DNA from: CAINDZ01 sp041908585
GTDB taxonomy: Bacteria; Krumholzibacteriota; Krumholzibacteriia; LZORAL124-64-63
Assembly (NCBI GenBank): GCA_041908585.1
Contig: JAYRFB010000275.1
Span: forward strand, 1 to 64,000
Direction: 5' to 3'
DNA length: 64,000 nucleotides
The position numbers and the translations under genes were made by a program. The notes under the pieces are model-generated. The model worked only from the letters and a program-made list of their open reading frames with translations, ran no database searches and had not been told where the DNA came from. This document shows positions 1-8,574 of this stretch, in pieces. Every line of letters starts with the position of its first letter. Positions within the stretch are counted from its first letter, which is position 1.

Positions 1-2253
1 GCCCGCGATGTCGCGCACCTCCACGCGCAGGCGCACGGGAGCAGCAGGGTCGCGGCCGGACGCCCGCCGCCGCTCGACGGCGGCGACGAACGTCTCCTCG
101 CCGCTGTCGCAGACGCCGTCCTGCGGGTCGAGGCGCTCTGTGTCGCCGTCCGCAAAGACCAGCCGCGCGGCGGCCAGGCTGCTCGTGGCGTCCGCGGCGC
201 GCAGCTTCACGACGATGATCGCTCCGCCGTCGCGCGTGGCCGTCTCCAGCACGTCGACGCGCGGCGGGGTGTTGTCGACCACGAGGGGGCCCAGCGCGCG
301 CGTGGACTCCGCGTGCTCGCGCCGCGGGTTGTCCGGCTCGTCGCTGGCGACCAGGCGCAGCTCCCAGCGCCCGTCCGGCAGCCCGGACGTATCCCAGCTG
401 CCGACGTTCCCGGACACTGTCTGGTCCCCGGTGCCCGGCGCGGCCGCCGGACGCCACGCCGCCTCGCCCTCGGCGCGGCACTCGAGCCGGAACGACAGGC
501 GGTCGCCGTTGGGGTCCGACGCGCTCCAGGTCAGCACGCGCACCGCCCTGCCCGGGTCGGCGCGCTCGCTGCCAGGCCAGCTTTCCTGGACCGCGTCGGG
601 TGGCGTGAACTCGGCGCGCAGCCCGCTGCGGTACTGGTGGATGATGCTCTCGCCGCCCAGGAACCCGCCCGGCCTGACGCCGCGCAGCTGCTCGACCTGG
701 AACGCCTCGATGACCGGCGCGCGGTTCGGCTGTCGTGCGCTCACCGAGATTCCCGTCACGCGCCAGGGGCGGCCGTCGGCGCCCGCGGACGGCAGCTCGA
801 CGCGCCACTGCAGGTAGCGGCCCGCAACCTCGCCCAGCGCGCGGTCGGGATCGCTCCACGCCTCGCTCCACGGCGACCAGCTGTCGTCGGGTCGGGCGCG
901 ATCACCGCTGCGCACCGACCAGCGGGGCCGCCCGTCGCCGGCCACGCCCTCCCAGCGCAGGCGCGCCCAGGTGACGCCGGGCCCGCCGTCCAGCGGCGGC
1001 CCGGTCACGACGCCGCGCGCGCCGCCGGCCAAGGGTCGCGCCACGGCCACCGCGGCCGGGTGCGCGACCGCGATCGCCAGCTCCCGGCCGCCCGCGGCCG
1101 TGCACAGGTCCAGCACGTCGCCGCCGCTCCACGAGGACAGCGGGACCGCGCCCCACGGCGGCGTCAGCCGCAACAATGTGGAGCGCGGCTCGGCCGCCGG
1201 CGACGGGGACTCCTCGCCCATCGGCGAGGTCCCGGACGCCTCGGGCAGCGTGCCGGCCCCGACCCAGCCCCAGCGCGCGGTCCAGGCCGCGGCCATCAGG
1301 TCGCGACGCCCGGCCCACGCGCGCACCAGCGATTCGCGCCCGCCCGGCCCCGTCTCCAGGCGGTAGAGCGCCGCGGCGGGGACGCCCTCGTCACCGCTGC
1401 CGCGCGCGACCGCGGAAGGTTGCGGCATCGCGCCATCTCCCGCCGACTCGGTGCCGGTCGGGAACACCTCGCTGCCGCCGGACAGCCCGAGCACGTGGAA
1501 GGCGCCGCCATCGCCGCGCAGCACGCGGCGCGCCTCGTCCTGCTCGATCTCGCCCAGGAGGGTCGGTGCGGATGTCCCGGGCACCAGGCTGTAGAGCAGT
1601 CCCGGACCCTGCGTCGACACCAGCAGGCGACTGCGGCCGGCATCAAGCGCCACGTCCATCGCGTTCTGCGCCGGCAGCTCCCAGGCGCGTTCGAGCGCGC
1701 CGTCGCGCCAGCTGTAGCGGTAGACCGCCGCCGGCGCGCCGCAGGCCAGCCAGGCGATGCCTGCGCGCTCGTCGATGGCGATGCCCCAGATGTAGCCGCC
1801 CTCGATGCGACCGACCGCGGTGACATCGCCGGCCGACGTCACGCGGGCCAGGCGCCCGTCCGGCCCGCCACCTGCCAGCACGTCGCCGCCGGGCAGCACG
1901 GCCAGGCTGAAGATCTCCGTCGACTCGAGCCGGGCCACGAGCCGCGCCGTCCCGTCGGCCGCCACATGGTGGAGCTCGCCGCCGTGGCCGGTGCCGGCAT
2001 ACCACCCGTCATGCCCGTCGGACGCCACGCGCCAGGCAACCTCGGGACCGACCAGGGCGTGGCCCGCCACCGCAGGCCCGGCGGTCAGGCCGCCAAGCGT
2101 GTCCAGTCCGGCGGACTCGAACGTGGCCTCTTCGAACGGGCGCCCGTCCGGCCAGTCCCAGTAGCGCGGCCCGGCCGCCGCGGCTGCGCCCGCCAGCAGC
2201 ACGGCCGCACCCAGCACCGCCAGCCGCGTGCGGCGGGCTCCCGAAGGCCGCAT
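1..2253 (-). CDS. Secreted beta-propeller-like protein (partial, C-terminus off the left edge)
   Basis: An open frame of 751 codons starts at the ATG at 2253 and runs off the left edge, so the C-terminus is missing. The N-terminus (basic RRTR, then a hydrophobic Leu/Val/Ala stretch ending near AAAAAGP) looks like an export signal. Residues about 50-330 carry repeated Gly/Asp-rich blades such as FSLAVLPGGDVLAGG and YIWGIAID, as in SMP-30/NHL-type propellers. Later parts look like Ig/fibronectin-type modules, for example RVLTWSASDPNGDRLSF. In-frame GTG codons 15-33 bases upstream, within a short repeat of ATCGTGACG, are alternative starts. It follows the S55 peptidase gene by about 190 bases on the same strand. 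A binding or scaffold role outside the cytoplasm is inferred; the substrate is unknown. Confidence 0.7.
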   Translation of the reverse strand, partial: MRPSGARRTRLAVLGAAVLLAGAAAAAGPRYWDWPDGRPFEEATFESAGLDTLGGLTAGPAVAGHALVGPEVAWRVASDGHDGWYAGTGHGGELHHVAADGTARLVARLESTEIFSLAVLPGGDVLAGGGPDGRLARVTSAGDVTAVGRIEGGYIWGIAIDERAGIAWLACGAPAAVYRYSWRDGALERAWELPAQNAMDVALDAGRSRLLVSTQGPGLLYSLVPGTSAPTLLGEIEQDEARRVLRGDGGAFHVLGLSGGSEVFPTGTESAGDGAMPQPSAVARGSGDEGVPAAALYRLETGPGGRESLVRAWAGRRDLMAAAWTARWGWVGAGTLPEASGTSPMGEESPSPAAEPRSTLLRLTPPWGAVPLSSWSGGDVLDLCTAAGGRELAIAVAHPAAVAVARPLAGGARGVVTGPPLDGGPGVTWARLRWEGVAGDGRPRWSVRSGDRARPDDSWSPWSEAWSDPDRALGEVAGRYLQWRVELPSAGADGRPWRVTGISVSARQPNRAPVIEAFQVEQLRGVRPGGFLGGESIIHQYRSGLRAEFTPPDAVQESWPGSERADPGRAVRVLTWSASDPNGDRLSFRLECRAEGEAAWRPAAAPGTGDQTVSGNVGSWDTSGLPDGRWELRLVASDEPDNPRREHAESTRALGPLVVDNTPPRVDVLETATRDGGAIIVVKLRAADATSSLAAARLVFADGDTERLDPQDGVCDSGEETFVAAVERRRASGRDPAAPVRLRVEVRDIAG

Positions 2254-2444
2254 GCGTTGCGTCGTCACGATCGTCACGATCGCCACCCCCGGCGCCGCGC
2301 GGGCGCCCCCGTTGCCGGTGTCGGATTGCCCGGGTCCGGACAGACCGGTGCCCGGTTGAACTGGACCGCCGTGAGCAGGATCGCATCCGCGACCACGGGG
2401 ATCGCCTGCCGGAACCTCGCTCCCTGCTTCCGGCCGCCCGCCCA

Positions 2445-4424
2445 TCATGGTCGCCGCCCGTTGCCCCGCGCCGGTGCCGCCGGCGCAACCTCGAACGTCC
2501 TGACCGCGTTGCCGGTCAGCGCCTGCGAGGTTGCCAGCGAGACGCGCGCCACATAGCGCGCCATCGCCTGCGCGGACGGCTGCCTCCCGGCGTCGATCGC
2601 CCGCGCCACGCTCCCGGGCACGCCGGCCAGCTCCCGTCCGGCCACGAGCGCGGGCCGGTCGGGGGAGAACACGGCCACGACCAGCGTCGAGGCCGAGCGC
2701 TCGGTGGCCAGCAGTTCCCACAGGTCCTCGAGCCCACCCGGCTGGAGGCGATCGGGTGCCCGCTGCGCCTCGAAGGCGAAGAACTCGGCGGCGCTCGCCG
2801 CCACCAGCCGGTACGGGCCCGCCGGCAACGCGGCCGGCAACGGCACCTCGACCGGCACCTGCCGCCTCCCGCCCGCGGCGTCGCGCAGCTCGACGGTCAC
2901 CGGCAGCACGTCGTCGCCCGCGGTCACGCGCCGCGGGGCGCCGAGCGCCGTGACCACCGCGTCCGCGCGGCCCGGCGTCACCTCGGCCGTGAACGCCGCG
3001 GATTCCAGGGCCAGCGCGCCGAACGGATTGTCGAGCAGCAGGGCCAGCGGCGTCATCACCTCGCCGGCCAGCATCCCGGCGCCGCCCGGTCCCGAGGCCA
3101 CGCCGCCCAACGCCAGGTGGCGCGGCACGCCGCCTTCCGCATCGACCCAGCTCGTGTCCAGGCGCCAGTCGATGAGCTGGCGGCTTGCGTCGTCGCCACC
3201 GGCCAGCAGCGCGTTGTAGAACGACCAGAACACGAGCAGCGGCGTCAGCTGCGGGTCGACGGCGACGTCGAAGCGGAAGCTGCCGGGCGCGGCGCCGCCC
3301 AGGTCCACCGTCACCGGCACCGTCGGTGCCTTCGCGCCCAGGCGCCCGCTGAGGCCGGCACGAAGGTCGTGGTGCACGGCGCCGACCACCGGCCCGGGCG
3401 AGCCGAGCTTGAACGAGATGCGGCGGCTCGGCAGGATCGTGACGATATCGGCGGCAGCCAGCGGGAGGTTCACCGCGCCGCGCTGCAGCAGTGGGTGGCC
3501 CATCATCAGCACACGATCGCCATCCACCCAGGTGACGGTGCCGATGGCGCCCAGGTCCGCATCGCCGGCGACCAGCGACACCGCGCACGCCGAGCCCGGC
3601 CGAAGCGTGACCGGCTCGTCGGCCGGGATGTTGGCGCGGAAGCCGCCGCCACCGGTCGCCAGGCCCGCGGGACGGACCAGCCAGGCCGGGGAGGCAGGAT
3701 TCCCGCGCGGCAGCAGCGGCTCGAGCAGGTCGGCCGCCAGGTCGAGCGGCGCCGGCCATCCGGACGGCATCGCCGTCGCTGCCGGCGTGGCGGCCATGGC
3801 GCCCGGCGGGGCGATGACGGCGATCGTCGGCGAGCCGCCATCGAAAGCGGCAGCCAGCTCCGCGCCCCTGCCGGCCACCAGCTTCCGCGGGTCCCAGCTG
3901 CCGCCCGCGCGCGGCGTGCCGCCAGGCGAAGGTGCGGCGACCGGCAGCGCCAGCATCTCCTCGGCGGGCGTCACGCCGCCGATCGGCAACAGCGAGCCCT
4001 CCCAACCGAACGCCACCGCACCGGCGAAGCGCCCGTCCAGGAAGACCGGGCTGCCGCTCATCCCCTGGGCGATGCTCGAGCGTTCCAGCCCGTGGCCGGC
4101 GACCTCGACGAGCACGATCGAGCCTTGCGCCCGAGCGTTCGGCTGCACGCCGAGTACGCGCACGCTGAACGTGTCGACGCGGCTGCCGGCGAACACGGTC
4201 AGGCCGTAGCCGGTCATGCCGGGGTGGATCTCAGCGACAGGAATCGGGGGCGGCGCGGCATGGACGGGCGAGGCCGACACGAACGAGGCGACAACCAGGG
4301 CGGGCAGCAACCCGACAGACGACGCGATGCGCGAGGCGACGCCCGTCCCTCCCGGCCCGACCGGGCGCCGCGCGGCGCGCCGCGGCAGCGGCAGGAATCC
4401 GTGGCTCGAGGGCCGATTCGACAC
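2445..4424 (-). CDS. SpoIVB-type (S55 family) serine peptidase domain protein
   Basis: A 659-residue exported protein. I chose the GTG at 4424 because an AGGAAGG ribosome-binding site precedes it; an ATG 34 codons upstream lacks one. A hydrophobic segment ending SASPVHA suggests signal peptidase cleavage. The mature start (IHPGMTGYGLTVFAG) and the later QGMSGSPVFLDGRFAGAV are the conserved N-terminal and catalytic-Ser blocks of S55 peptidases, known from the sporulation protease SpoIVB. No sporulation genes are visible here, and S55-like proteins also occur in non-sporulating Gram-negatives. The C-terminal 350 residues look like a beta-rich module of unknown function. The target could be a membrane-bound regulator or envelope protein, but nothing in the sequence identifies it. 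Confidence 0.75.
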   Translation of the reverse strand: MSNRPSSHGFLPLPRRAARRPVGPGGTGVASRIASSVGLLPALVVASFVSASPVHAAPPPIPVAEIHPGMTGYGLTVFAGSRVDTFSVRVLGVQPNARAQGSIVLVEVAGHGLERSSIAQGMSGSPVFLDGRFAGAVAFGWEGSLLPIGGVTPAEEMLALPVAAPSPGGTPRAGGSWDPRKLVAGRGAELAAAFDGGSPTIAVIAPPGAMAATPAATAMPSGWPAPLDLAADLLEPLLPRGNPASPAWLVRPAGLATGGGGFRANIPADEPVTLRPGSACAVSLVAGDADLGAIGTVTWVDGDRVLMMGHPLLQRGAVNLPLAAADIVTILPSRRISFKLGSPGPVVGAVHHDLRAGLSGRLGAKAPTVPVTVDLGGAAPGSFRFDVAVDPQLTPLLVFWSFYNALLAGGDDASRQLIDWRLDTSWVDAEGGVPRHLALGGVASGPGGAGMLAGEVMTPLALLLDNPFGALALESAAFTAEVTPGRADAVVTALGAPRRVTAGDDVLPVTVELRDAAGGRRQVPVEVPLPAALPAGPYRLVAASAAEFFAFEAQRAPDRLQPGGLEDLWELLATERSASTLVVAVFSPDRPALVAGRELAGVPGSVARAIDAGRQPSAQAMARYVARVSLATSQALTGNAVRTFEVAPAAPARGNGRRP

Positions 4425-4569
4425 GGGGCGGGTCCTTCCTGCCGGGCGTCGCGCCGGACCCCATCCGGGCGCCGTGCACGCGTTCCTGCCGGGCTGACAC
4501 GTGGAAGCAAGAAGGCACGTTAGCACAGCGGCTCCCGGCCCGACAGGCCCGACATCGGGTTGCGTCGCG

Positions 4570-4626
4570 GCCGGCAGGCACCGGCCTGCCGGCCCATGCG
4601 CGAAGGGCGGCCGTTGCCGGCCGCCC
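4570..4626 (-). terminator. Two GC-rich hairpins downstream of the tRNA cluster
   Basis: Reading leftward after tRNA-Arg, the first hairpin has perfect 9-bp arms (4605-4613 and 4618-4626, loop of 4). A second has 9-bp arms at 4570-4578 and 4585-4593. The U-tract is poor, so termination efficiency is uncertain. They separate the tRNA cluster from the S55 peptidase gene. Confidence 0.55.
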
Positions 4627-4641
4627 CTCTCGCGATCTTGG

Positions 4642-4718
4642 TGGTACGCCCAGGAGGATTCGAACCCCCAACCTTCTGATCCGTAGTCAGATGCTCTATC
4701 CAGTTGAGCTATGGGCGC
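4642..4718 (-). tRNA. tRNA-Arg (ACG anticodon)
   Basis: Folds as a standard 77-nt cloverleaf with encoded CCA. The acceptor GCGCCCA pairs with TGGGCGT (G1:U72 wobble), the anticodon loop is CTACGGA, and the T arm contains GGTTCGAATCC. Last of three tRNA genes on this strand. Confidence 0.95.
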
Positions 4719-4750
4719 ACCAGAACCGTTTGCCAGAACCGTTCAAACTG

Positions 4751-4840
<90 letters not shown>

Positions 4841-4846
4841 GGAACC

Positions 4847-4933
4847 TGGCGGAGGGCGAGGGATTCGAACCCCCAAGGGCTTTCACCCGGCGGTTTTCAA
4901 GACCGCTGCCTTACCAATTAGGACTAGCCCTCC
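4847..4933 (-). tRNA. tRNA-Ser (TGA anticodon)
   Basis: An 87-nt class II tRNA with acceptor GGAGGGC/GCCCTCC, anticodon loop CTTGAAA, a long variable arm and encoded CCA. First gene of the cluster; only 6 bases separate it from the GCT isoacceptor, so the two are almost certainly cotranscribed. Confidence 0.95.
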
Positions 4934-5051
4934 GGCGAACGGGGCTCTGCGCCGGTGCCCGCTCTGGACCATGCCTGTGGTAAGGAGTGGCGTTCCCGCC
5001 CCCGCAAACCCGCCGGCACGCCGGACAGGGCCGCGTTCGCAACGGGATGGC

Positions 5052-5080
5052 ACGGTAAGACCCGGGCCCGGTTTTGTCAA
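5052..5080 (-). promoter_or_regulatory. Sigma70-type promoter of the tRNA cluster
   Basis: On the minus strand a perfect -35 TTGACA is followed by a 17-bp spacer and a -10-like TACCGT, about 120 bases before tRNA-Ser(TGA). The next stretch upstream holds the 18-19 bp tandem repeats. Confidence 0.65.
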
Positions 5081-5116
5081 GGAGCGGCTGGTGCAGGCGT
5101 TGCGCCGCTGCAGGCG

Positions 5117-5190
5117 TCACTTGCACTGCCCATCTTCACTTGCACTGCCCATCTTCACTTGTCAACCCATCGTCACTTGCGCTGCAATCG
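5117..5190. repeat. Four-copy 18-19 bp tandem repeat
   Basis: Two identical 19-bp copies of TCACTTGCACTGCCCATCT (5117-5135, 5136-5154) are followed by two degenerate 18-bp copies (5155-5172 and 5173-5190), all beginning TCACTTG. The last copy contains the stop codon and C-terminal codons of the AsmA-like gene. The array lies just 5' of the tRNA-cluster promoter on the minus strand. There are no spacers, so it is not a CRISPR array. Confidence 0.85.
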
Positions 5191-6483
5191 GCGTGACATG
5201 GCCACCAGGTCCAGGGTCACGGCCGGCTCGGCCAGCGGCCCCCGCACCGCCAGGTCCAGGTTGATCCTCCCCTGGGGATCGCGCAAGGCTTCGGCGAAGA
5301 AGCGCAGCGACCCCAGTTCGGGCGTGAAGCCCGGCGGCAGCTTCAGGTGGACGCCGAGGTCCAGCGCCGGCTCGGACCCGACACCGGGAGCGACCACATC
5401 CACCATCCCTGCCAGGTCCCAGTCCGTGTCGGGCCCGCGCAGCGTGAGCGTGTCGACCAGGCAGCGGCCTTTCTCGAGTCGCGCCACCAGGCGCGCCGCA
5501 CTCAGCCTCACGTCGACGAGATCCTGTCGGTCGCCCAGGTAAGATCCCGCGCCCGCGAGCCAGTCGCCGGCCTTCAACAGGCCCTCGCCACCGCCCAGGC
5601 GCGCGTCGGCCCGCAGCGCCGCCAGCGCCTCGACCGCGCCAGGCGTGGCGGAGGTGCCGCCGGCCGGCGGGCCGGCCGCCGCCAGCTGGCCGCCGGCCCG
5701 AACATCCCCCTCCAGGCGCACATCCAGGCGCGAGGCCACGTCGGGGGCCCACTCCCCCAGCATGGCGGCCGCGTCGACACCCTCGAGGCGGATCGACGCC
5801 TCCCACGTGGCGGGCGCCGAACCGAGGTCCAGCCAGCCCTCGCCGGCGAGATCGCCGCCGCCGCACCTGGCCACCAGCGAGGAGAGCGTGAACCGCCCCC
5901 CTGCGGGCCTGACCTCGGCGGTGATGGCGGCCAGTGCGAACTTCCCGACCGACAGGCCCGCCGCTTCCAGCGCCATCTTGCCACCCAGGCCCGAAGCCAG
6001 CGTGGCCGCTCCGCCGGCGCCCGGTCGAGGCGCGGCCGCTCCCTCCGAGTGGTCCGCCAGGTCCAGGCCAAGCCCCTTCGCATCGAGCGCGAAATCCGTC
6101 AGCACCACCGTGCGGCCCGCCGCCACCGTCGTGGCTTCCGGGCCGCGCACGACCAGGCGGTCGACCACGAGTCGACGCCCGAGCAACGGCGCCACCGCCA
6201 GCGCGACCTCGGCCGACTCGAGCCTGGCCTGCCAGGCCGAACCCGCGTCCAGGCGCACGCCGTACAGGCGCAGTCCCGGTCCCCCGAGCAGCATCGCCTC
6301 GGCCCGCTCCACCGAGACGCGCGCGCCGGTTGCGGCCCCCAGCGCCTCGGCCGCGCGGGCCGCCAGCCGATCGCCAGGCACCAGGCGCGGCCCGGCGATG
6401 ACCAGCAGCGCCAGCGCCGCCAGCCCAGCCAGCAGGCCCGCCGTCCGCCGGCCACGTCGGCTGCCGGTCTTCCTCTCACCCAT
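5173..6483 (-). CDS. AsmA-like inner-membrane/periplasmic protein
   Basis: A 436-residue protein. I chose the ATG at 6483 because MGERKTGSRRGRR plus a hydrophobic segment (LLAGLAALALLVIAG) form a signal anchor. A large beta-rich region follows, with repeats such as VDRLVVRGPE and VDTLTLRGPDTDWDLAG, and ends with SLRFFAEALRDPQGRINLDLAVRGPLAEP, the last part being typical of the AsmA C-terminal domain. AsmA-like proteins span the envelope and are linked to outer-membrane biogenesis and phospholipid transport. It is last in the minus-strand envelope run, 31 bases after mnmA. The last codons and stop lie in a tandem repeat, so the C-terminal tail may vary between strains. The family is fairly sure; the precise function is unknown. 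Confidence 0.75.
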   Translation of the reverse strand: MGERKTGSRRGRRTAGLLAGLAALALLVIAGPRLVPGDRLAARAAEALGAATGARVSVERAEAMLLGGPGLRLYGVRLDAGSAWQARLESAEVALAVAPLLGRRLVVDRLVVRGPEATTVAAGRTVVLTDFALDAKGLGLDLADHSEGAAAPRPGAGGAATLASGLGGKMALEAAGLSVGKFALAAITAEVRPAGGRFTLSSLVARCGGGDLAGEGWLDLGSAPATWEASIRLEGVDAAAMLGEWAPDVASRLDVRLEGDVRAGGQLAAAGPPAGGTSATPGAVEALAALRADARLGGGEGLLKAGDWLAGAGSYLGDRQDLVDVRLSAARLVARLEKGRCLVDTLTLRGPDTDWDLAGMVDVVAPGVGSEPALDLGVHLKLPPGFTPELGSLRFFAEALRDPQGRINLDLAVRGPLAEPAVTLDLVAMSRRLQRK

Positions 6484-6514
6484 CACGCGCCTCCCGCTCT
6501 GCCCGCGCCGGCCT

Positions 6515-7714
6515 TCACGCGCCACCCTCATCCGGCAGCAACCGCCCGCCGCCCAGCACCACGTCCCCATCGTAGAGTGCGAGTCCCTGGCCGGGCGCCG
6601 CGCCCGTCACCGGCTCCGCCAGTTCAACAACGAGCCGGTCGCCCTCGCGCCGCCAGGCCGCAACCGGCGTGCCCGCGTGGCGGTGCCGCACCTGCGCCAG
6701 CGGCCGCACGGTTGCCCACGCTCCCGTGGCACCGGACGGCCAGCTGTCGGGAAAGCCGGCAGCCTGCGCGACGAACCGGTCGGCCACCAGCCGCGTGGCC
6801 AGCAGCCCTTCGCGGGGCCCCACGACCAGGCGGTTGCCGGCCGTGTCCAGCGCCAGCACGTAGAGCGGCTGCGCGGCGGCGATGCCCAGCCCCTTGCGCT
6901 GGCCCACCGTATAGTGGACCAGGCCGCGATGGGTCCCCAGCACCTGTCCCCCGCGGTCGACGATCGGGCCGGGCGTTGTCGCCGCGGGTTCCGCCCCGTC
7001 TCCGTCGCCGCCGCCCGCGCGCGCTCCCGCGAAGAGGAAGGAGCGGTCGTCGTCCGGGACGAAGCAGATCTCCTGGCTGTCGCGCCGCTCGGCCACCGCC
7101 AGCCCCAGCGCGCGCGCTGCGGCGCGCACGTCCTGCTTCGTGTACCAGCCGAGCGGGAACACCAGCGAACGCAGCAGCGCCGGGTCCAGCCGGTGCAGGA
7201 AGTACGACTGGTCCTTGGCCGGGTCCAGGCCTCGGAGCAGGCGCGCAACGCCGTCATCACCGAGCTCGCAGCGCGCGTAGTGCCCCGTCGCCGCGAATGC
7301 GCAGTCCTGACGTGCGGCCAGCCGGACCAGCTCCGGAAAGCGCACGGACTCGTTGCACGACAGGCATGGATTGGGCGTCCGGCCCTGCGCGTACTCGGCC
7401 ACGAAGGGCTCGATGACGCGCGCACGGAACGGCTCCACCAGGTCCCCGACCCAGTGCGTGGCGCCGGCGTCGTGCGCCAGCCTCCGGGCCTGCTCGATGG
7501 CCTCGAGCGAACAGCAGGACTGCTCGCCCGTGGCGGCCTGGTCCTCGGCGTAGCAGAAGTTGCGGAATGTCACGCATTCGACGCGGCAGCCCAGCTCGCT
7601 GAGCACGGCCAGCGCCACCGCGCTGTCGACGCCGCCGCTCAGACCGAGCAGGACCCCCGTGCCGGGCGGCAATGCCCGGCGCAGGGGTCCCGGAAGCGGC
7701 AGCGGGAAGCTCAC
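6515..7714 (-). CDS. mnmA: tRNA-specific 2-thiouridylase MnmA
   Basis: A 399-residue enzyme that thiolates uridine-34 of tRNA-Lys, -Glu and -Gln using ATP and a persulfide. The PP-loop SGGVDS is at residues 26-31, the NPCLSCN motif with catalytic Cys117 follows, then GHYAR, the substrate loop KDQSYFLHRL, and the second catalytic Cys217 in SQEICFVPDDD. The GTG start at 7714 overlaps the stop of the TPR lipoprotein gene by 4 bases (GTGA), indicating translational coupling. A short Gly/Asp/Ala-rich insertion (GARAGGGDGDG) separates the central and C-terminal domains. An FRNFCYAED...SCCSLEA segment replaces the commonest N-terminal sequence, as in some MnmA subfamilies. Its place in an envelope operon looks incidental. 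Confidence 0.95.
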   Translation of the reverse strand: MSFPLPLPGPLRRALPPGTGVLLGLSGGVDSAVALAVLSELGCRVECVTFRNFCYAEDQAATGEQSCCSLEAIEQARRLAHDAGATHWVGDLVEPFRARVIEPFVAEYAQGRTPNPCLSCNESVRFPELVRLAARQDCAFAATGHYARCELGDDGVARLLRGLDPAKDQSYFLHRLDPALLRSLVFPLGWYTKQDVRAAARALGLAVAERRDSQEICFVPDDDRSFLFAGARAGGGDGDGAEPAATTPGPIVDRGGQVLGTHRGLVHYTVGQRKGLGIAAAQPLYVLALDTAGNRLVVGPREGLLATRLVADRFVAQAAGFPDSWPSGATGAWATVRPLAQVRHRHAGTPVAAWRREGDRLVVELAEPVTGAAPGQGLALYDGDVVLGGGRLLPDEGGA

Positions 7715-8496
7715 TGGCCCAGCTGGGGATCCGGCGCGTTCATCAGCTCGGTGACGATCCGGATGTTCTCGGCCGAGCGCGCGCCGATATCCCCGTCGGG
7801 ATCGAACTTGACGGCAAGCTCCCATTCGGCCAGGGCCTCGCGGTAGATCTTCTCCTCGGCGAACATGATCGCGATGTTGTAGTGCGCGAGCGCGCTCTGC
7901 GGATGGTCGGCCAGCACCTGCTTGAACTCGGCAAGGGCTTGCGACTGCTTGCGCTGCCGCAGGAAGAGCGAGCCGAGGTTGCAGCGCGCCTTCTCGTCCT
8001 TCGGGTCCACGCGCAGGGCCAGGCGGTAGAAGCTCTCGGCCTTCAGGCCGTGCTCCACGCGCTCGACCTGGCTGGTCGACTGCTCGGCGCGGTCGTCCCA
8101 CAGCGAGCCCAGGTTCACCATCGGCTCCAGCAGCGTGCTGTCGGCGGCGATCGACGCCATGAAGCGGACCTCGGCGCTGTCGAGCAGTGTCGTCACGGCC
8201 GGGTCCTTCCAACCCTTGGCCAGCGCGGTGTCGCCAGCCGCCACATAGAAGCGGTTGCCGAGCAGGTAGCTCGCGTACGCGTTCTGGGGCGGGCCGCCCG
8301 CCGCCAGGCGCCGCAGCGTGTCCTCGAGCGCCGCGGCCGGAACCTGCGCGATCCGCTCGGCGAACGCCTCGATCGGCGTCGCCGGCCGGTCGCCGCCGCC
8401 GGCCTTGGCGTTCTTGCCGTCCTTGCAGCCGCCGGTCGCCGCCAGGGCCGTCGCCAGGACTGCCGCCAGGGCACAGGTCTGGATCTTCCGCCTCAT
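7711..8496 (-). CDS. TPR-repeat lipoprotein
   Basis: A 261-residue protein with a lipoprotein signal (MRRKIQTCALAAVLATALAATGGC; lipobox Cys at 24). The C-terminal half has tetratricopeptide repeats, for example KAESFYRLALRVDPKDEKARCNLGSLF, then QALAEFKQVLADHPQSALAHYNIAIMF, then EALAEWELAVKFDPDG. TPR lipoproteins usually act as assembly scaffolds in the periplasm. Its stop overlaps the mnmA start by 4 bases and it follows the beta-barrel gene by 78 bases. A role with the neighbouring outer-membrane proteins is plausible but inferred. Confidence 0.8.
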   Translation of the reverse strand: MRRKIQTCALAAVLATALAATGGCKDGKNAKAGGGDRPATPIEAFAERIAQVPAAALEDTLRRLAAGGPPQNAYASYLLGNRFYVAAGDTALAKGWKDPAVTTLLDSAEVRFMASIAADSTLLEPMVNLGSLWDDRAEQSTSQVERVEHGLKAESFYRLALRVDPKDEKARCNLGSLFLRQRKQSQALAEFKQVLADHPQSALAHYNIAIMFAEEKIYREALAEWELAVKFDPDGDIGARSAENIRIVTELMNAPDPQLGQ

Positions 8497-8574
8497 CGTT
8501 CCCCGCTTTCCGTATGCTGCCGTTCCCGATCGTCGTTCACCCCGCCGGGCCGCGACCTGCGGCCGGCCCCCAGA

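Noticed and set aside
313..2556. Long plus-strand open frame (about 750 codons)
   Set aside because: It is antisense to the secreted beta-propeller gene, has an Arg/Ala/Pro/Gly-rich low-complexity translation and no ribosome-binding site. Such frames are expected opposite GC-rich genes.
5117..5190. CRISPR array
   Set aside because: The repeats are 18-19 bp and directly abutting, with no spacers and no cas genes nearby.
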